Positions 1-11,739 of a DNA stretch of 39,810 bases are shown piece by piece. The notes beneath the pieces are model-generated. The model was not told where the DNA came from, ran no database searches, and saw nothing but the letters and a program-made list of their open reading frames with translations. The position numbers were made by a program, and so were the translations under genes. The stretch is taken from NCBI GenBank assembly GCA_009731375.1, contig BJOX01000152.1, forward strand, positions 596,370-636,179, written 5' to 3'. Numbering within the stretch: the stretch's first letter is position 1; every line of letters starts with the position of its first letter. The DNA comes from Paulinella micropora (taxonomy: Eukaryota > Cercozoa > Imbricatea > Euglyphida).

Positions 1-145
1 TTCTTCTTCTTCTTCTTCTTCTTCTTCTTCTTCTTCTTCTTCTTCTTCTTCTTCTTCTTCTTCTTCTTCTTCTTCTTCTTCTTCTTCTTCTTCTTCTTCT
101 TCTTCTTCTTCTTCTTCTTCTTCTTCTTCTTCTTCTTCTTCTTCT
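1..145. repeat. (TTC)n microsatellite
   Basis: An essentially perfect run of TTC from the window edge, so its full length is unknown. The same trinucleotide recurs just before the large gap near 2 kb. Confidence 0.97.
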
Positions 146-183
146 AAACCCAACTTCAACAACAACAACAATATAAAAACATG

Positions 184-217
<34 letters not shown>

Positions 218-271
218 CATATGACCATGCTTCCAAGCAGCGATGATCAGCGAACAACACCCCACTCCCTG

Positions 272-307
<36 letters not shown>

Positions 308-351
308 GTGTGTGTGTGTATATATATATGACTGCAAGCAGCGCAGATAGA
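146..351. repeat. AAC and (TA)n low-complexity spacer
   Basis: Short AAC repeats are followed by two (TA)n/(TATG)n blocks (about 181-224 and 271-330). Between them lies a short unique piece. No coding signal is seen. Confidence 0.8.
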
Positions 352-562
352 TGAGATGTCGCAAAGGAATGTAGTCCTTGCAAAGGAACGCAGTTTCACA
401 TCAAACAATAATTTGTGTACTGTGCATGTGTCCGGGATGGGAATCACGGGTAGACTTTGTTCTGGAAAAAGAAGAGGAGGAAGGACGTTGAAGAAAAAGG
501 CAATCTAGGAATGGAGAGTGGGAGGATAAGGAAGAAGAGAAAGAAAAGGAAGCCGTTAGTCC

Positions 563-565
<3 letters not shown>
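352..565 (-). mobile_element. 5'-truncated 3' UTR of RLE-type non-LTR retrotransposon (minus strand)
   Basis: The reverse complement matches the 3' UTR of the full element at 38650-38963, from TTGGACTAACGG to GCGACATCTCATC. It carries only about 214 bp and no coding sequence. On its own strand it is preceded by a long (TATC)n tract and followed by TATCT, so it sits inside a GATA/TATC microsatellite like the other copies. It is nearly identical to them, suggesting recent insertion. Confidence 0.93.
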
Positions 566-617
<52 letters not shown>

Positions 618-637
618 ATATATAGATAGATAGGTAT

Positions 638-678
<41 letters not shown>

Positions 679-692
679 GAGAGAGAGAGAAT
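566..692. repeat. (GATA)n then (GA)n microsatellite
   Basis: About 55 bp of GATA repeats, a short imperfect part, then GAGA repeats. On the minus strand this is the (TATC)n target that precedes the truncated retrotransposon at 352-565. Confidence 0.95.
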
Positions 693-738
693 CTTTGAAT
701 ATGTAAGCGTTGATGGACCGAACAGACCTGTTTATTTT

Positions 739-866
739 TGTCTGTCTTCTGCCTGTCTGCCTGTCTGTCTTTCTGTCTGTTTGTCTGTTTGTCTGTCTGT
801 CGGTCGGTCGGTCGGTTGGTCGATCGGTCAGCCAGTCAGTCGGTCGGTCGGTCGGTCGGTCTGTCG

Positions 867-897
<31 letters not shown>

Positions 898-1482
898 GTT
901 CGGTCTGTCTGTCTGTCTGTCTGTCTGCCTGACTGTCGGTCGATCAGTTTGGTCGGTCAGTTTGGTCGGTCGGACTGTCTGTCTGTCTGTCTGTCTGTCG
1001 GTCGGTCGGTCTGTCGGTCTGACTCTTTCCTTTGTCTGTCTGTCTTGTCTACCTGTCTGTCTGTAGGCAGATAGACAGACAGACAGACCGACAGATTCTG
1101 TCTCTCTGTGTGTCTGTGTGTCTGTGTGTCTGTGTATGTCTGTCTGTCTGCCTCTCTGCCTGTCGGTCTGCCTGTCTGTCTGTCTGTCTGTCTGCCTGTC
1201 TGTCTGTCTGTCTTTCTGTCTGTCTTTCTGTCTGTCTGTCTGTCTGGCTCTGTCTGGCTCTGTCTGTCTGTCTGTCTGTCTGGCTCTGTCTGTCTGTCTG
1301 GCTCTGTCTGGCTCTGTCTGTCTGTCTGTCTGTTTGTTTGTCTGTTTGTCTGTCTGTTTGTTTGTCTGTCTGTTTGTCTGTCTGTTTGTCTGTTTGTCTG
1401 TCTGTGTCTGTCTTTCTGTCTGTCTGCCTGCCTGCCTGCCTGCCTGTCTGCCTGTCTGTCTGTCTGTCTGTCTGTCTCTGCC

Positions 1483-1517
<35 letters not shown>

Positions 1518-1542
1518 TTGTCTGCCTGTCTGTTTCTGTCTG

Positions 1543-1573
<31 letters not shown>

Positions 1574-1574
1574 T
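739..1574. repeat. (CTGT)n microsatellite with CGGT and CTGC variants
   Basis: Roughly 835 bp built from CTGT, with internal blocks of CGGT, GTTT and TGCC variants and one short inverted stretch (CAGA) near 1065-1095. Long open frames here (Leu-Ser-Val-Cys or Asp-Arg-Gln-Thr periodicity) are products of the repeat and are not genes. The 46 bp before it (693-738) are unique and featureless. Confidence 0.96.
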
Positions 1575-1852
1575 CCATAAACTGGATGTCGGGCCGTGCC
1601 AACTATCTTTGCCAATAACGCCAGAATTATTTCCTTTATTTCTCGTATTTACATACGGGCCTCCGGGTCTATTTTTCCGTCCGTTAGCAACAACAAATTC
1701 TTTGGCGGGGTGGGTCTGGTGGGCGAGAAGACTACCGTTTACATATAAGTTACGTTAAACTATAGCTTATCAAGGCCAGTAGACCAAGGTTCGAACTACT
1801 GCAGCAGGCTATGCCGGTGAATAGCCTCAGTAGACCGTATTTAGGCTCCTAC
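1575..1852 (+). other. Unidentified insert between (CTGT)n and (CTT)n
   Basis: A 278-bp non-repetitive segment with no convincing open reading frame. It ends abruptly in CTACAT followed by (CTT)n, as expected for the 3' end of a retroposed element with a microsatellite tail. A GGTTCGAACT near 1790 resembles the B box of a Pol III promoter, but no A box at proper spacing is visible. It could be a SINE or a truncated LINE 3' end; I cannot assign it. Confidence 0.4.
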
Positions 1853-2000
1853 ATCTTCTTCTTCTTCTTCTTCTTCTTCTTCTTCTTCTTCTTCTTCTTC
1901 TTCTTCTTCTTCTTCTTCTTCTTCTTCTTCTTCTTCTTCTTCTTCTTCTTCTTCTTCTTCTTCTTCTTCTTCTTCTTCTTCTTCTTCTTCTTCTTCTTCT
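1853..2000. repeat. (CTT)n microsatellite up to gap
   Basis: Perfect CTT repeats running straight into the assembly gap. Confidence 0.97.
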
Positions 2001-2988
2001 NNNNNNNNNNNNNNNNNNNNNNNNNNNNNNNNNNNNNNNNNNNNNNNNNNNNNNNNNNNNNNNNNNNNNNNNNNNNNNNNNNNNNNNNNNNNNNNNNNNN
2101 NNNNNNNNNNNNNNNNNNNNNNNNNNNNNNNNNNNNNNNNNNNNNNNNNNNNNNNNNNNNNNNNNNNNNNNNNNNNNNNNNNNNNNNNNNNNNNNNNNNN
2201 NNNNNNNNNNNNNNNNNNNNNNNNNNNNNNNNNNNNNNNNNNNNNNNNNNNNNNNNNNNNNNNNNNNNNNNNNNNNNNNNNNNNNNNNNNNNNNNNNNNN
2301 NNNNNNNNNNNNNNNNNNNNNNNNNNNNNNNNNNNNNNNNNNNNNNNNNNNNNNNNNNNNNNNNNNNNNNNNNNNNNNNNNNNNNNNNNNNNNNNNNNNN
2401 NNNNNNNNNNNNNNNNNNNNNNNNNNNNNNNNNNNNNNNNNNNNNNNNNNNNNNNNNNNNNNNNNNNNNNNNNNNNNNNNNNNNNNNNNNNNNNNNNNNN
2501 NNNNNNNNNNNNNNNNNNNNNNNNNNNNNNNNNNNNNNNNNNNNNNNNNNNNNNNNNNNNNNNNNNNNNNNNNNNNNNNNNNNNNNNNNNNNNNNNNNNN
2601 NNNNNNNNNNNNNNNNNNNNNNNNNNNNNNNNNNNNNNNNNNNNNNNNNNNNNNNNNNNNNNNNNNNNNNNNNNNNNNNNNNNNNNNNNNNNNNNNNNNN
2701 NNNNNNNNNNNNNNNNNNNNNNNNNNNNNNNNNNNNNNNNNNNNNNNNNNNNNNNNNNNNNNNNNNNNNNNNNNNNNNNNNNNNNNNNNNNNNNNNNNNN
2801 NNNNNNNNNNNNNNNNNNNNNNNNNNNNNNNNNNNNNNNNNNNNNNNNNNNNNNNNNNNNNNNNNNNNNNNNNNNNNNNNNNNNNNNNNNNNNNNNNNNN
2901 NNNNNNNNNNNNNNNNNNNNNNNNNNNNNNNNNNNNNNNNNNNNNNNNNNNNNNNNNNNNNNNNNNNNNNNNNNNNNNNNNNNNNNNN
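2001..2988. other. Assembly gap (988 N)
   Basis: Unknown bases between (CTT)n on the left and a run of G on the right. Confidence 1.
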
Positions 2989-3011
2989 GGGGGGGGGGGG
3001 GGGGGGGGGGG
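2989..3011. repeat. Homopolymer G run beside gap
   Basis: About 23 consecutive G directly after the gap. Similar G or C runs touch three other gaps in the window, so an assembly or sequencing artefact is likely. Confidence 0.9.
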
Positions 3012-3046
3012 AACCTTTTCAATATGCACCTGTATGTATATATAAA

Positions 3047-3086
3047 AGTATGTATGTATGTATGTATGTATGTATGCATGGGTGTG

Positions 3087-3118
<32 letters not shown>

Positions 3119-3168
3119 TGTATGCATGTGTATGTATGTATGTATGTATGTATGTATGTATGTATGCA
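3047..3168. repeat. (TATG)n microsatellite
   Basis: Tetranucleotide repeats with occasional TGCATG variants. Confidence 0.95.
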
Positions 3169-3205
3169 TCGCGGCAGACAAGGAGTACGAGTGTGTATTG
3201 CATAC

Positions 3206-3546
3206 GTATCTTATCTTATCTTACTTTATCTTATCTTATCTTATCTCATCTTATCTTATCTTATCTTATCTTATCTTATCTTATCTTATCTTATCTTATC
3301 TTATCTTATCTTATCTTATCTTATCTTATCTTATCTTATCTTATCTTGCATATCTTATCTTGCATTATCTTATCTTATCTTATATCTTATCTTACATCGT
3401 TTCTTATATCTTATCTTATATCTTATCTTGCATCATCTTACCTTATCTTATATCTTATCTTATATCTTATCTTATATCTTATCGTATCTTATCTTATCTT
3501 ATCTTATCTTATCTTATCTTATCTTATCTTATCTTATCTTATTGTA
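3206..3546. repeat. (CTTAT)n pentanucleotide array
   Basis: About 340 bp of CTTAT with scattered variants (CTTGCAT, CTTATAT). Pyrimidine-rich on the plus strand; lies immediately before the possible first coding exon. Confidence 0.96.
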
Positions 3547-3550
3547 TATT

Positions 3551-3629
3551 ATGAATGAGAAGGAGGCTAAGAGCATCGAAGGAGTCAAAGTGAAGTTACC
3601 AACTTTAAAGCAACCAGCAGCGATAAAAG
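3551..3629 (+). CDS. Possible first coding exon of a microexon gene
   Basis: An ATG opens 26 codons (starts MNEKEAKSIEG, ends KQPAAIK) and the frame runs to AAAG followed by GTAGGT, a good donor. The exon would end in phase 1, the same phase in which most of the downstream exon-like blocks begin and end. The peptide is Lys/Glu-rich and hydrophilic, with no signal peptide. No phase-1 acceptor keeps the frame open upstream, so I favour the ATG as start. The family is not recognised. A chance ORF of this length is possible. Confidence 0.4.
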
Positions 3630-3645
3630 GTAGGTTCCTGGATCG

Positions 3646-4152
<507 letters not shown>

Positions 4153-4222
4153 GCGATATTACTGTGCCAGACCACAAAACAGGGTAAGCGTTGATAGATC
4201 ATAGTTGGGAAAAGACAAGCTA

Positions 4223-4665
<443 letters not shown>

Positions 4666-4685
4666 TCTGTCAATGGCTGATGCAT

Positions 4686-4890
4686 NNNNNNNNNNNNNNN
4701 NNNNNNNNNNNNNNNNNNNNNNNNNNNNNNNNNNNNNNNNNNNNNNNNNNNNNNNNNNNNNNNNNNNNNNNNNNNNNNNNNNNNNNNNNNNNNNNNNNNN
4801 NNNNNNNNNNNNNNNNNNNNNNNNNNNNNNNNNNNNNNNNNNNNNNNNNNNNNNNNNNNNNNNNNNNNNNNNNNNNNNNNNNNNNNNNNN
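4686..4890. other. Assembly gap (205 N)
   Basis: Unknown bases within the (AAT)n tract. Confidence 1.
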
Positions 4891-4927
4891 TAATAATAAT
4901 AATAATAATTTTAATATTAATATTAAT

Positions 4928-4965
<38 letters not shown>

Positions 4966-4966
<1 letters not shown>

Positions 4967-5447
4967 ATATCTGAGGCGTACTGATGCAGCTAATGGCATA
5001 TCCTCAACGGACATAAGCCTCCAATACCCTTGTTCGAGGTCCTCCACCCCCCCGTGTCAGTCTCTCGCCTGATGATCGGGGCCACCGATGGAGCTCCTGA
5101 GGGCAAGACTGCACTAAGCCGAGGTTATTCCGCAGTCCCAGCAACCTCTTGCAAGACGTCACCGAATGTGCAAGTGCATACACCAAGCGCGGTTGCTAGA
5201 GCTGCCTCGAAACCCCACCCATAACAATCTGGTGTCTGCTGGGTCCTGGGCTATCAACCAGCATATGCGGAGTTTAAGATCTTTTACGCGCGCAACGACC
5301 CTCCTCCCCAGCATCTACCACCAAAGGGTTATGAGTTGGCGTCACAGTTTAACGCCTTGAGGCCATTGGGCTGGAACTCTGTTTAGCAAGTGTGACTAGG
5401 TTTTTTCATCGGGATTTCCCTCAAATATGTCACAGTCAACACTCCAA

Positions 5448-5450
<3 letters not shown>
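4966..5450 (+). mobile_element. Unidentified insert within (AAT)n, retroposon-like
   Basis: About 485 bp of unique sequence flanked on both sides by AAT repeats, ending CCAAG before (AAT)n. A unique segment inside a single microsatellite is how a target-specific non-LTR retrotransposon 3' end or its SINE would look; R4-clade Dong elements are known to use (TAA)n. No reverse transcriptase or endonuclease motif is readable here and the open frames are short, so the identity is inferred from context only. Confidence 0.4.

Positions 5451-5499
<49 letters not shown>
5451..5499. repeat. (AAT)n microsatellite
   Basis: Continuation of the interrupted AAT tract. Confidence 0.97.
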
Positions 5500-5500
<1 letters not shown>

Positions 5501-5593
5501 TTACGGGACCTCAAGTGTCCTTGCTCGCCCCTTTGCTGGAGAGAGACGATCGCCAGTACAGAGTGCTTGGATGGATGGATGGATGGATGGATG

Positions 5594-5660
<67 letters not shown>

Positions 5661-5915
5661 CGATAGATAAATAGAAAGATAGATAGATTGATTGATAGAT
5701 AAATAGATAGATAGATAGATAGACAGGGTGTGTTGAGTTGGCTGGGGTAGGCTAGGTGCCCTAGGGTATGTTCAAGTATTCTATCCATCCGTCTGTTAGA
5801 TAGACAGATAGTATAGACAGACAACCCCAACTTTCTGACACCCGCAAAAAGCGTGGAATTTCCGCAAAAAAGTGAGGAAAAAAGAGACACGGATTTTCGC
5901 GTATTTTGCGGGTGA
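5500..5915. other. Unique spacer around (GGAT)n/(GATA)n
   Basis: 5500-5569 and 5725-5915 are non-repetitive without a convincing gene. 5570-5724 is GGAT turning into GATA repeats. The right part (CCCGCAAAAAGCG and TTTTCGCGTATTTTGCGGG) resembles the TTTTGCGG-rich palindromes of the adjacent fold-back element and may belong to it. Confidence 0.6.
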
Positions 5916-6272
5916 CCGGAACTAGTATATTATGCGGCTTGCAACAGATTTGACGCGTTTTGCGGGAGAGCCGAGCCGAGCCGGCGAGCCCCGCAAAACA
6001 CGTCAAATTTGGCGCGCCGCATATGTAGTTTTATCGGTAACCTGACCAGATTTTGTGGAGGTGGCCGGAACAACTTTTTTCGATAGGACAACAAATGTGC
6101 CGTTTTTGCGACGAATTTCTTGTTGGCGATAGAATTAAGAATAACTTTAGATGTATGTACTCGTGCATGGGTTTCCCTTGTCTCATACATACTTGTCGTA
6201 CGTGTTATACTTTATTTTTATACTTTATTTTTATGTTTGATGCTTGGGTGTCCATTGTGCTACAGTTTTCAT

Positions 6273-6325
<53 letters not shown>

Positions 6326-6356
6326 CTTTTTANNNNNNNNNNAGATGATGTGGTAT

Positions 6357-6411
<55 letters not shown>
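6273..6411. repeat. T run, 10-N gap, (TA)n
   Basis: About 50 T at 6275-6325, a gap at 6333-6342, then TA repeats at 6355-6411, inside the fold-back element. Confidence 0.95.
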
Positions 6412-6413
<2 letters not shown>

Positions 6414-6435
6414 CTGCACAAGTAGATGCCAACTT

Positions 6436-6447
6436 TATATATGTATG

Positions 6448-6480
<33 letters not shown>

Positions 6481-6587
6481 GTGTATGTGTGTATGTATGT
6501 ATGTATCTATGTATGTAACTTGTGTATATGCACGCGTGGATTGAAACTTTCATAATCTGATCATGCATACATACATACATACATACA

Positions 6588-6619
<32 letters not shown>

Positions 6620-6840
6620 AAATTGTAGTTTCATGCAGTATGTTTTATTACACTTCATTTCTGATATTTTATGCTATATCATGTCTTGTTAGTCTATAAA
6701 CTATGTATACATACATGTATGTATGTATGTATCTATGCATGTATGTATGCATGTATGTATGTACAGATGTATGTCTGCATGCATGTATGTATGTATGTAT
6801 GTATGTATGTATGTATGTGTGTATATATGTATGTATGTAT
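6436..6840. repeat. (TATG)n and (CATA)n microsatellites
   Basis: TATG repeats at 6436-6515, CATA at 6564-6616 and TATG again at 6705-6840, separated by short unique pieces. The opposite orientations can pair as a hairpin. Confidence 0.93.
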
Positions 6841-7108
6841 GAACTCTGTCATGATCTGATATAAATTTTTTTCGGTCACCTCCACAAAATATGGTCAGGT
6901 TACCGATAAAACTTCATATGCGGCACGCCAAAAAATTCAACGTGATTTGCGGGCTCGCCGGCCCGGCTCCCCCGCAAAATACGCCAAATTTGTGGCCAGC
7001 CGCAATACTGTACTAGTACATGTCTTTTATTCTGTGTGTTATGTTTTATTATTCCATATATATATATATATATATATATATTTTAATATATATTTTTTTA
7101 TGTTATAG

Positions 7109-7149
7109 AGCGCGAGTATCCCTCGACCACGATGCAAGCAACAGAGCAG
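7109..7149 (+). CDS. Possible microexon, weak donor
   Basis: After an acceptor-like TGTTATAG, a 41-bp block reads open in phase 1 (EREYPSTTMQATEQ). It is followed by GCAATC rather than GT, so it would need a GC donor. Flanked by AT-rich sequence and (TATC)n. Weak candidate. Confidence 0.25.
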
Positions 7150-7150
7150 G

Positions 7151-8172
<1,022 letters not shown>

Positions 8173-8665
8173 TCTAAAGCGCCGAGCCCCCAAGGTTACA
8201 CATACACATATATATACATACATACATACATACATACATACATACATGCATACATGTACAAGTCTAAAGCGCCCAGCCCCCAAGGTTACACATACACATA
8301 TATATACATACATACATGCATACATACATACATACATGTACAAGTCTAAAGCGCCCAGCGCCCAAGGTTACACATACACATATACATACATTATATATAT
8401 ATACAAAAGTATAAATGCCTACGTACATTCCATACATACATGCATACATACATACATGTACAAGTCTAAAGCGCCCAGCGCCCAAGGTTGTACATACACA
8501 TATACATACATACATACATACATACATACATGTACAAGTCTAGAGCGCTAAGCGCCCAAGGTTATACATACACATATACATACATACATACATACATACA
8601 TACATGCATGCATGTACAAGTCTAAAGCGCCCAGCGCCCAAGGTTATACATACACATATACATAC

Positions 8666-8720
<55 letters not shown>

Positions 8721-8800
8721 AAATACCTACGTACATTCCATACATACACATACATACATACATACATACATGTACAAGTCTAAAACGCCCAGCGACCAAG
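8173..8800 (+). repeat. Array of seven 22-bp exon-like units (type A) in (CATA)n
   Basis: Units at 8173-8194, 8263-8284, 8345-8366, 8465-8486, 8539-8560, 8621-8642 and 8779-8800, each after ACATGTACAAG and before GTTACA or GTTATA (GTTGTA once). Consensus TCTAAAGCGCCCAGCGCCCA+AG reads SKAPSAQ plus a split Gly codon. An internal AG in CTAAAG leaves a 15-bp phase-1 exon (APSAQ). Spacers are (CATA)n with (TA)n. The units are far more conserved than the spacers, as if selected or recently spread. The last unit (AAAACG) has lost the inner AG. Confidence 0.6.
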
Positions 8801-8908
8801 GTTATACATACACATACACATACATTATATATATATATATACATATATATATATACATGTATATATACATGTATATATATATACATACATACATACATAC
8901 ATACATGC

Positions 8909-8965
<57 letters not shown>

Positions 8966-9283
8966 CATACATACATACATACATACATACATACATACAT
9001 ACATACGTACATACATACGTACATACATACGTACATACATACAGACATGCATACATACACATACATACATACATACATATGCATACATACATACATACAT
9101 ACATACACACATACACACATACATACATTCATACATACATACATACATACATACATACATAATATTACATACAGACATGCAGACATGCATACATACATAC
9201 ATACATACATACATACATACATAATATTACATACAGACATGCAGACATGCATACATACATACATACATACATACATGTACAAG
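8801..9283. repeat. (CATA)n and (TA)n microsatellites
   Basis: Long CATA arrays with (TA)n near 8825-8960 and CAGACATG variants. A 40-bp piece AATATTACATACAGACATGC recurs at about 9160 and 9222, a local tandem duplication. Confidence 0.93.
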
Positions 9284-10307
9284 TTTTCATCGCGCAGCGA
9301 GCAAGGTCAAATATACACACATAAATACATACGCACATACATATATACACATACATACATACATACATACATGCATACATACATACATACATGCAGACAT
9401 ACATACATACATACATACATGTACAAGTCTACATCGCGCAGCGAGCAAGGTCAAATATACACACATAAATACATACCCATACATACATACATGCATACAT
9501 AAATACACACATACATACATAACATACATACATACAGACATACACACATACATGTACATGTCTACATCGCGCAGCGAGCAAGGTCAAATATACACACATA
9601 AATACATACACATACATACATACATGCATACATACATACATACATACATGCATACATGCATACATTACATACGTACATACATACATACATACCTACATAC
9701 ATACATGTACAATTCTGCATCGCACAGCAAGCAAGCTCAAACATACAAACATAAATACATACACACATATATACATACCATACATACATACCATACATAA
9801 ATACATACATACATACAGACATACAGACATACATAACATACGTACATACAGACAGACATACATACATACATGCACAATTCTACATCGCCAGCGAGCAAGG
9901 TCAAATATACACACATAAATACATACACACACATAAATACATACATACATACATACAGACATACATACATACATACATACAGACATGCATACATACATGT
10001 ACAAGTCTACATCGCGCAGCGAGCAAGGTCAAATGTACACACATAAATACATACGCATATACATACATATATACATACATACATACTACATGCAGACATA
10101 CATACATGCATACATACAAACATGCACAAGTCTACATCGCGCAGCGAGCAAGGTCAAATATACACACATAAATACATACACATACATACATACACACATA
10201 CATACATACATACATACATACATACATACATACATACATACACATGCATAACATACATACATACATACATAAATGCATGTACAAGTCTACATCGCGCAGC
10301 GAGCAAG
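9284..10307 (+). repeat. Array of eight 22-bp exon-like units (type B) in (CATA)n
   Basis: Units at 9284-9305, 9428-9449, 9561-9582, 9714-9735, 9879-9899, 10006-10027, 10131-10152 and 10286-10307. Consensus TCTACATCGCGCAGCGAGCA+AG reads STSRSEQ plus split Gly, before GTCAAA. It is clearly homologous to the type A unit (SKAPSAQ). Unit 3 has ACATG instead of ACAAG, unit 4 has lost the donor (GCTCAA), and unit 5 has a 1-bp deletion and ACAAT. So some copies are decayed. Confidence 0.6.
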
Positions 10308-10546
10308 GTCAAACATACACACATAAATGCATACACGTACATACATACATACATATATGCATTCCATACATTCCATGCATGCATGCATACAGACATACAT
10401 ACATACATGCATACATACATACATACATACATACAAACATACATACATATATACATACATATATACACATACATACATACAAGCACACAAGCATACATAC
10501 ATACATACAGACATACATACATAATACACATATACATACATATTAG
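10308..10546. repeat. (CATA)n microsatellite
   Basis: CATA repeats with CATGCATG and CAAG variants; no gene. Confidence 0.93.
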
Positions 10547-10579
10547 GTGATGCTCCTGTGAAGAAATTCAAGCAGATTG
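10547..10579 (+). pseudogene. Exon-like block without donor
   Basis: After CATATTAG the block reads open in phase 1 (GDAPVKKFKQI) and then runs into (CATA)n with no GT. It resembles the start of the block at 10699 (GDGAMRKSKQI). Probably a decayed duplicate. Confidence 0.35.
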
Positions 10580-10698
10580 CTACATACATACATACATACA
10601 TACATACATACATACATACATGTATAAATAAATGCATACATACATACATACATACATATATACATATATACATACATGCATACGTAATACATACATAG

Positions 10699-10766
10699 GC
10701 GACGGTGCTATGAGGAAGTCCAAGCAGATCAAACTGCTGTCCAAACAAACCAAAAGCAAAACAAAG
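10699..10766 (+). CDS. Possible microexon (GDGAMRKSKQI...)
   Basis: Starts after ACATAG and reads open in phase 1, Lys/Ser/Gln-rich, ending KQTKSKTK, then AAAGTTTCTCTC. The only nearby GT (GTTTCT) is a poor donor. The end matches the block at 11305-11342 (KSKTK), so the two are related. Confidence 0.35.
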
Positions 10767-10767
10767 T

Positions 10768-10768
10768 T

Positions 10769-10809
<41 letters not shown>

Positions 10810-11014
10810 CTATCTATCTATCTATCTATCTTTCTCTCTCTCTTTATATATATATATATTTTTTCTTTCTTTTTTTTTGTTGCTTTTTTTTCTTTTTTTC
10901 TTTCTATATTTATATATATATCTGTTGTTGTTGTTCCTGTTGTTGTTACATGACAATTTTAGCGATATAAAAAACTGTGAGTATATATATATATATGTAT
11001 ATATATATATGTGT

Positions 11015-11057
<43 letters not shown>

Positions 11058-11113
11058 TGTATATGTATGTATGTATGTGTGTGTGTGTATGTATGTATGT
11101 ATGTATACACACA

Positions 11114-11151
<38 letters not shown>

Positions 11152-11245
11152 AACACATACATATACATACACACGCATACACACACACACATACAATATA
11201 TATATATATATATGTATTTACATATATATATATATGCATATTAGA

Positions 11246-11286
<41 letters not shown>

Positions 11287-11304
11287 CATTTTGTAGATTC
11301 ACAG
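10768..11304. repeat. (CT)n, (TA)n, (GT)n/(AC)n block
   Basis: (CT)n at 10768-10794 and T-rich sequence to 10920, then (TA)n. (GT)n/(TATG)n at about 11010-11105 is followed directly by (AC)n/(CATA)n at about 11106-11195, forming a long imperfect inverted repeat. No gene is seen. Confidence 0.92.
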
Positions 11305-11335
11305 GTAAGGATAGTAGCAAACAAGCGAAGTCAAA

Positions 11336-11342
<7 letters not shown>
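11305..11342 (+). CDS. Possible microexon (GKDSSKQAKSKTK)
   Basis: Bounded by TTTTGTAGATTCACAG on the left and GTATAT on the right. It reads open from phase 1 (GKDSSKQAKSKTK) and is 38 bp long, so it would end in phase 0, unlike most others. Lys/Ser-rich like its neighbours. A (TA)n block follows the donor. Confidence 0.45.
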
Positions 11343-11368
<26 letters not shown>

Positions 11369-11558
11369 TTATAAATATTTATATATATATAATTTATATA
11401 TATATATATATGTATTCATGTATGCATGTATGCATGTCTGTCTATGTGTCTATGTGTGTGTGAAGTGTTTGTAAGCGTTTGTAAACGTATGTATGTCCGT
11501 ATCTCGTTGTCTGTTTAGAGCCAACCTAATAAAGCCATCTATCTATCTTCTATCTATC

Positions 11559-11653
<95 letters not shown>

Positions 11654-11739
11654 GTATATATCTATATATCTATCTCTATCTATATCTATCTATCTATCTA
11701 TCTGTCTAATCTATCTATCTATCTATCTATCTATTTATT
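11343..11739. repeat. (TA)n, TATG and (TATC)n, with a short exon-like remnant
   Basis: TA repeats to about 11412 and TATG-like sequence to 11510. At 11519-11535 is an AGCCAACCTAATAAAG remnant that matches the exon-like blocks at 12772 and 12905. (TATC)n follows to 11735. Confidence 0.85.

Larger units (their letters stand above)
5916..7018. mobile_element. Large fold-back element, TTTTGCGGG/GGTCACC type
   Basis: The left arm (about 5916-6070, from GGTGACCGGAACTAGTA through GGCGCGCCGCATATG to GGTGGCCG) is an inverted copy of the right arm (about 6866-7018, TTTCGGTCACCTCC to TACTGTACTAGTA). Within each arm a shorter palindrome pairs CGTTTTGCGGG with CCCGCAAAACACG. The roughly 800-bp centre holds a T run, (TA)n and (TATG)n/(CATA)n and no gene. 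The arms differ at several positions, so this is old. A related copy lies at 29636-29990. Confidence 0.75.

Noticed and set aside
556-1758. Long open frames on both strands across the CTGT tract (up to 348 codons)
   Set aside because: A stop-free tetranucleotide repeat gives open frames in several registers; composition is only Thr-Asp-Arg-Gln or Leu-Ser-Val-Cys, with no conserved non-repeat part.
1785-1810. Pol III B-box-like GGTTCGAACT
   Set aside because: No A box at the right distance and no terminator; too short to call a tRNA or SINE.
8173-10307. CRISPR-like array (short conserved units with spacers)
   Set aside because: The spacers are microsatellite rather than unique sequences, the units are not palindromic, and the context is eukaryotic.
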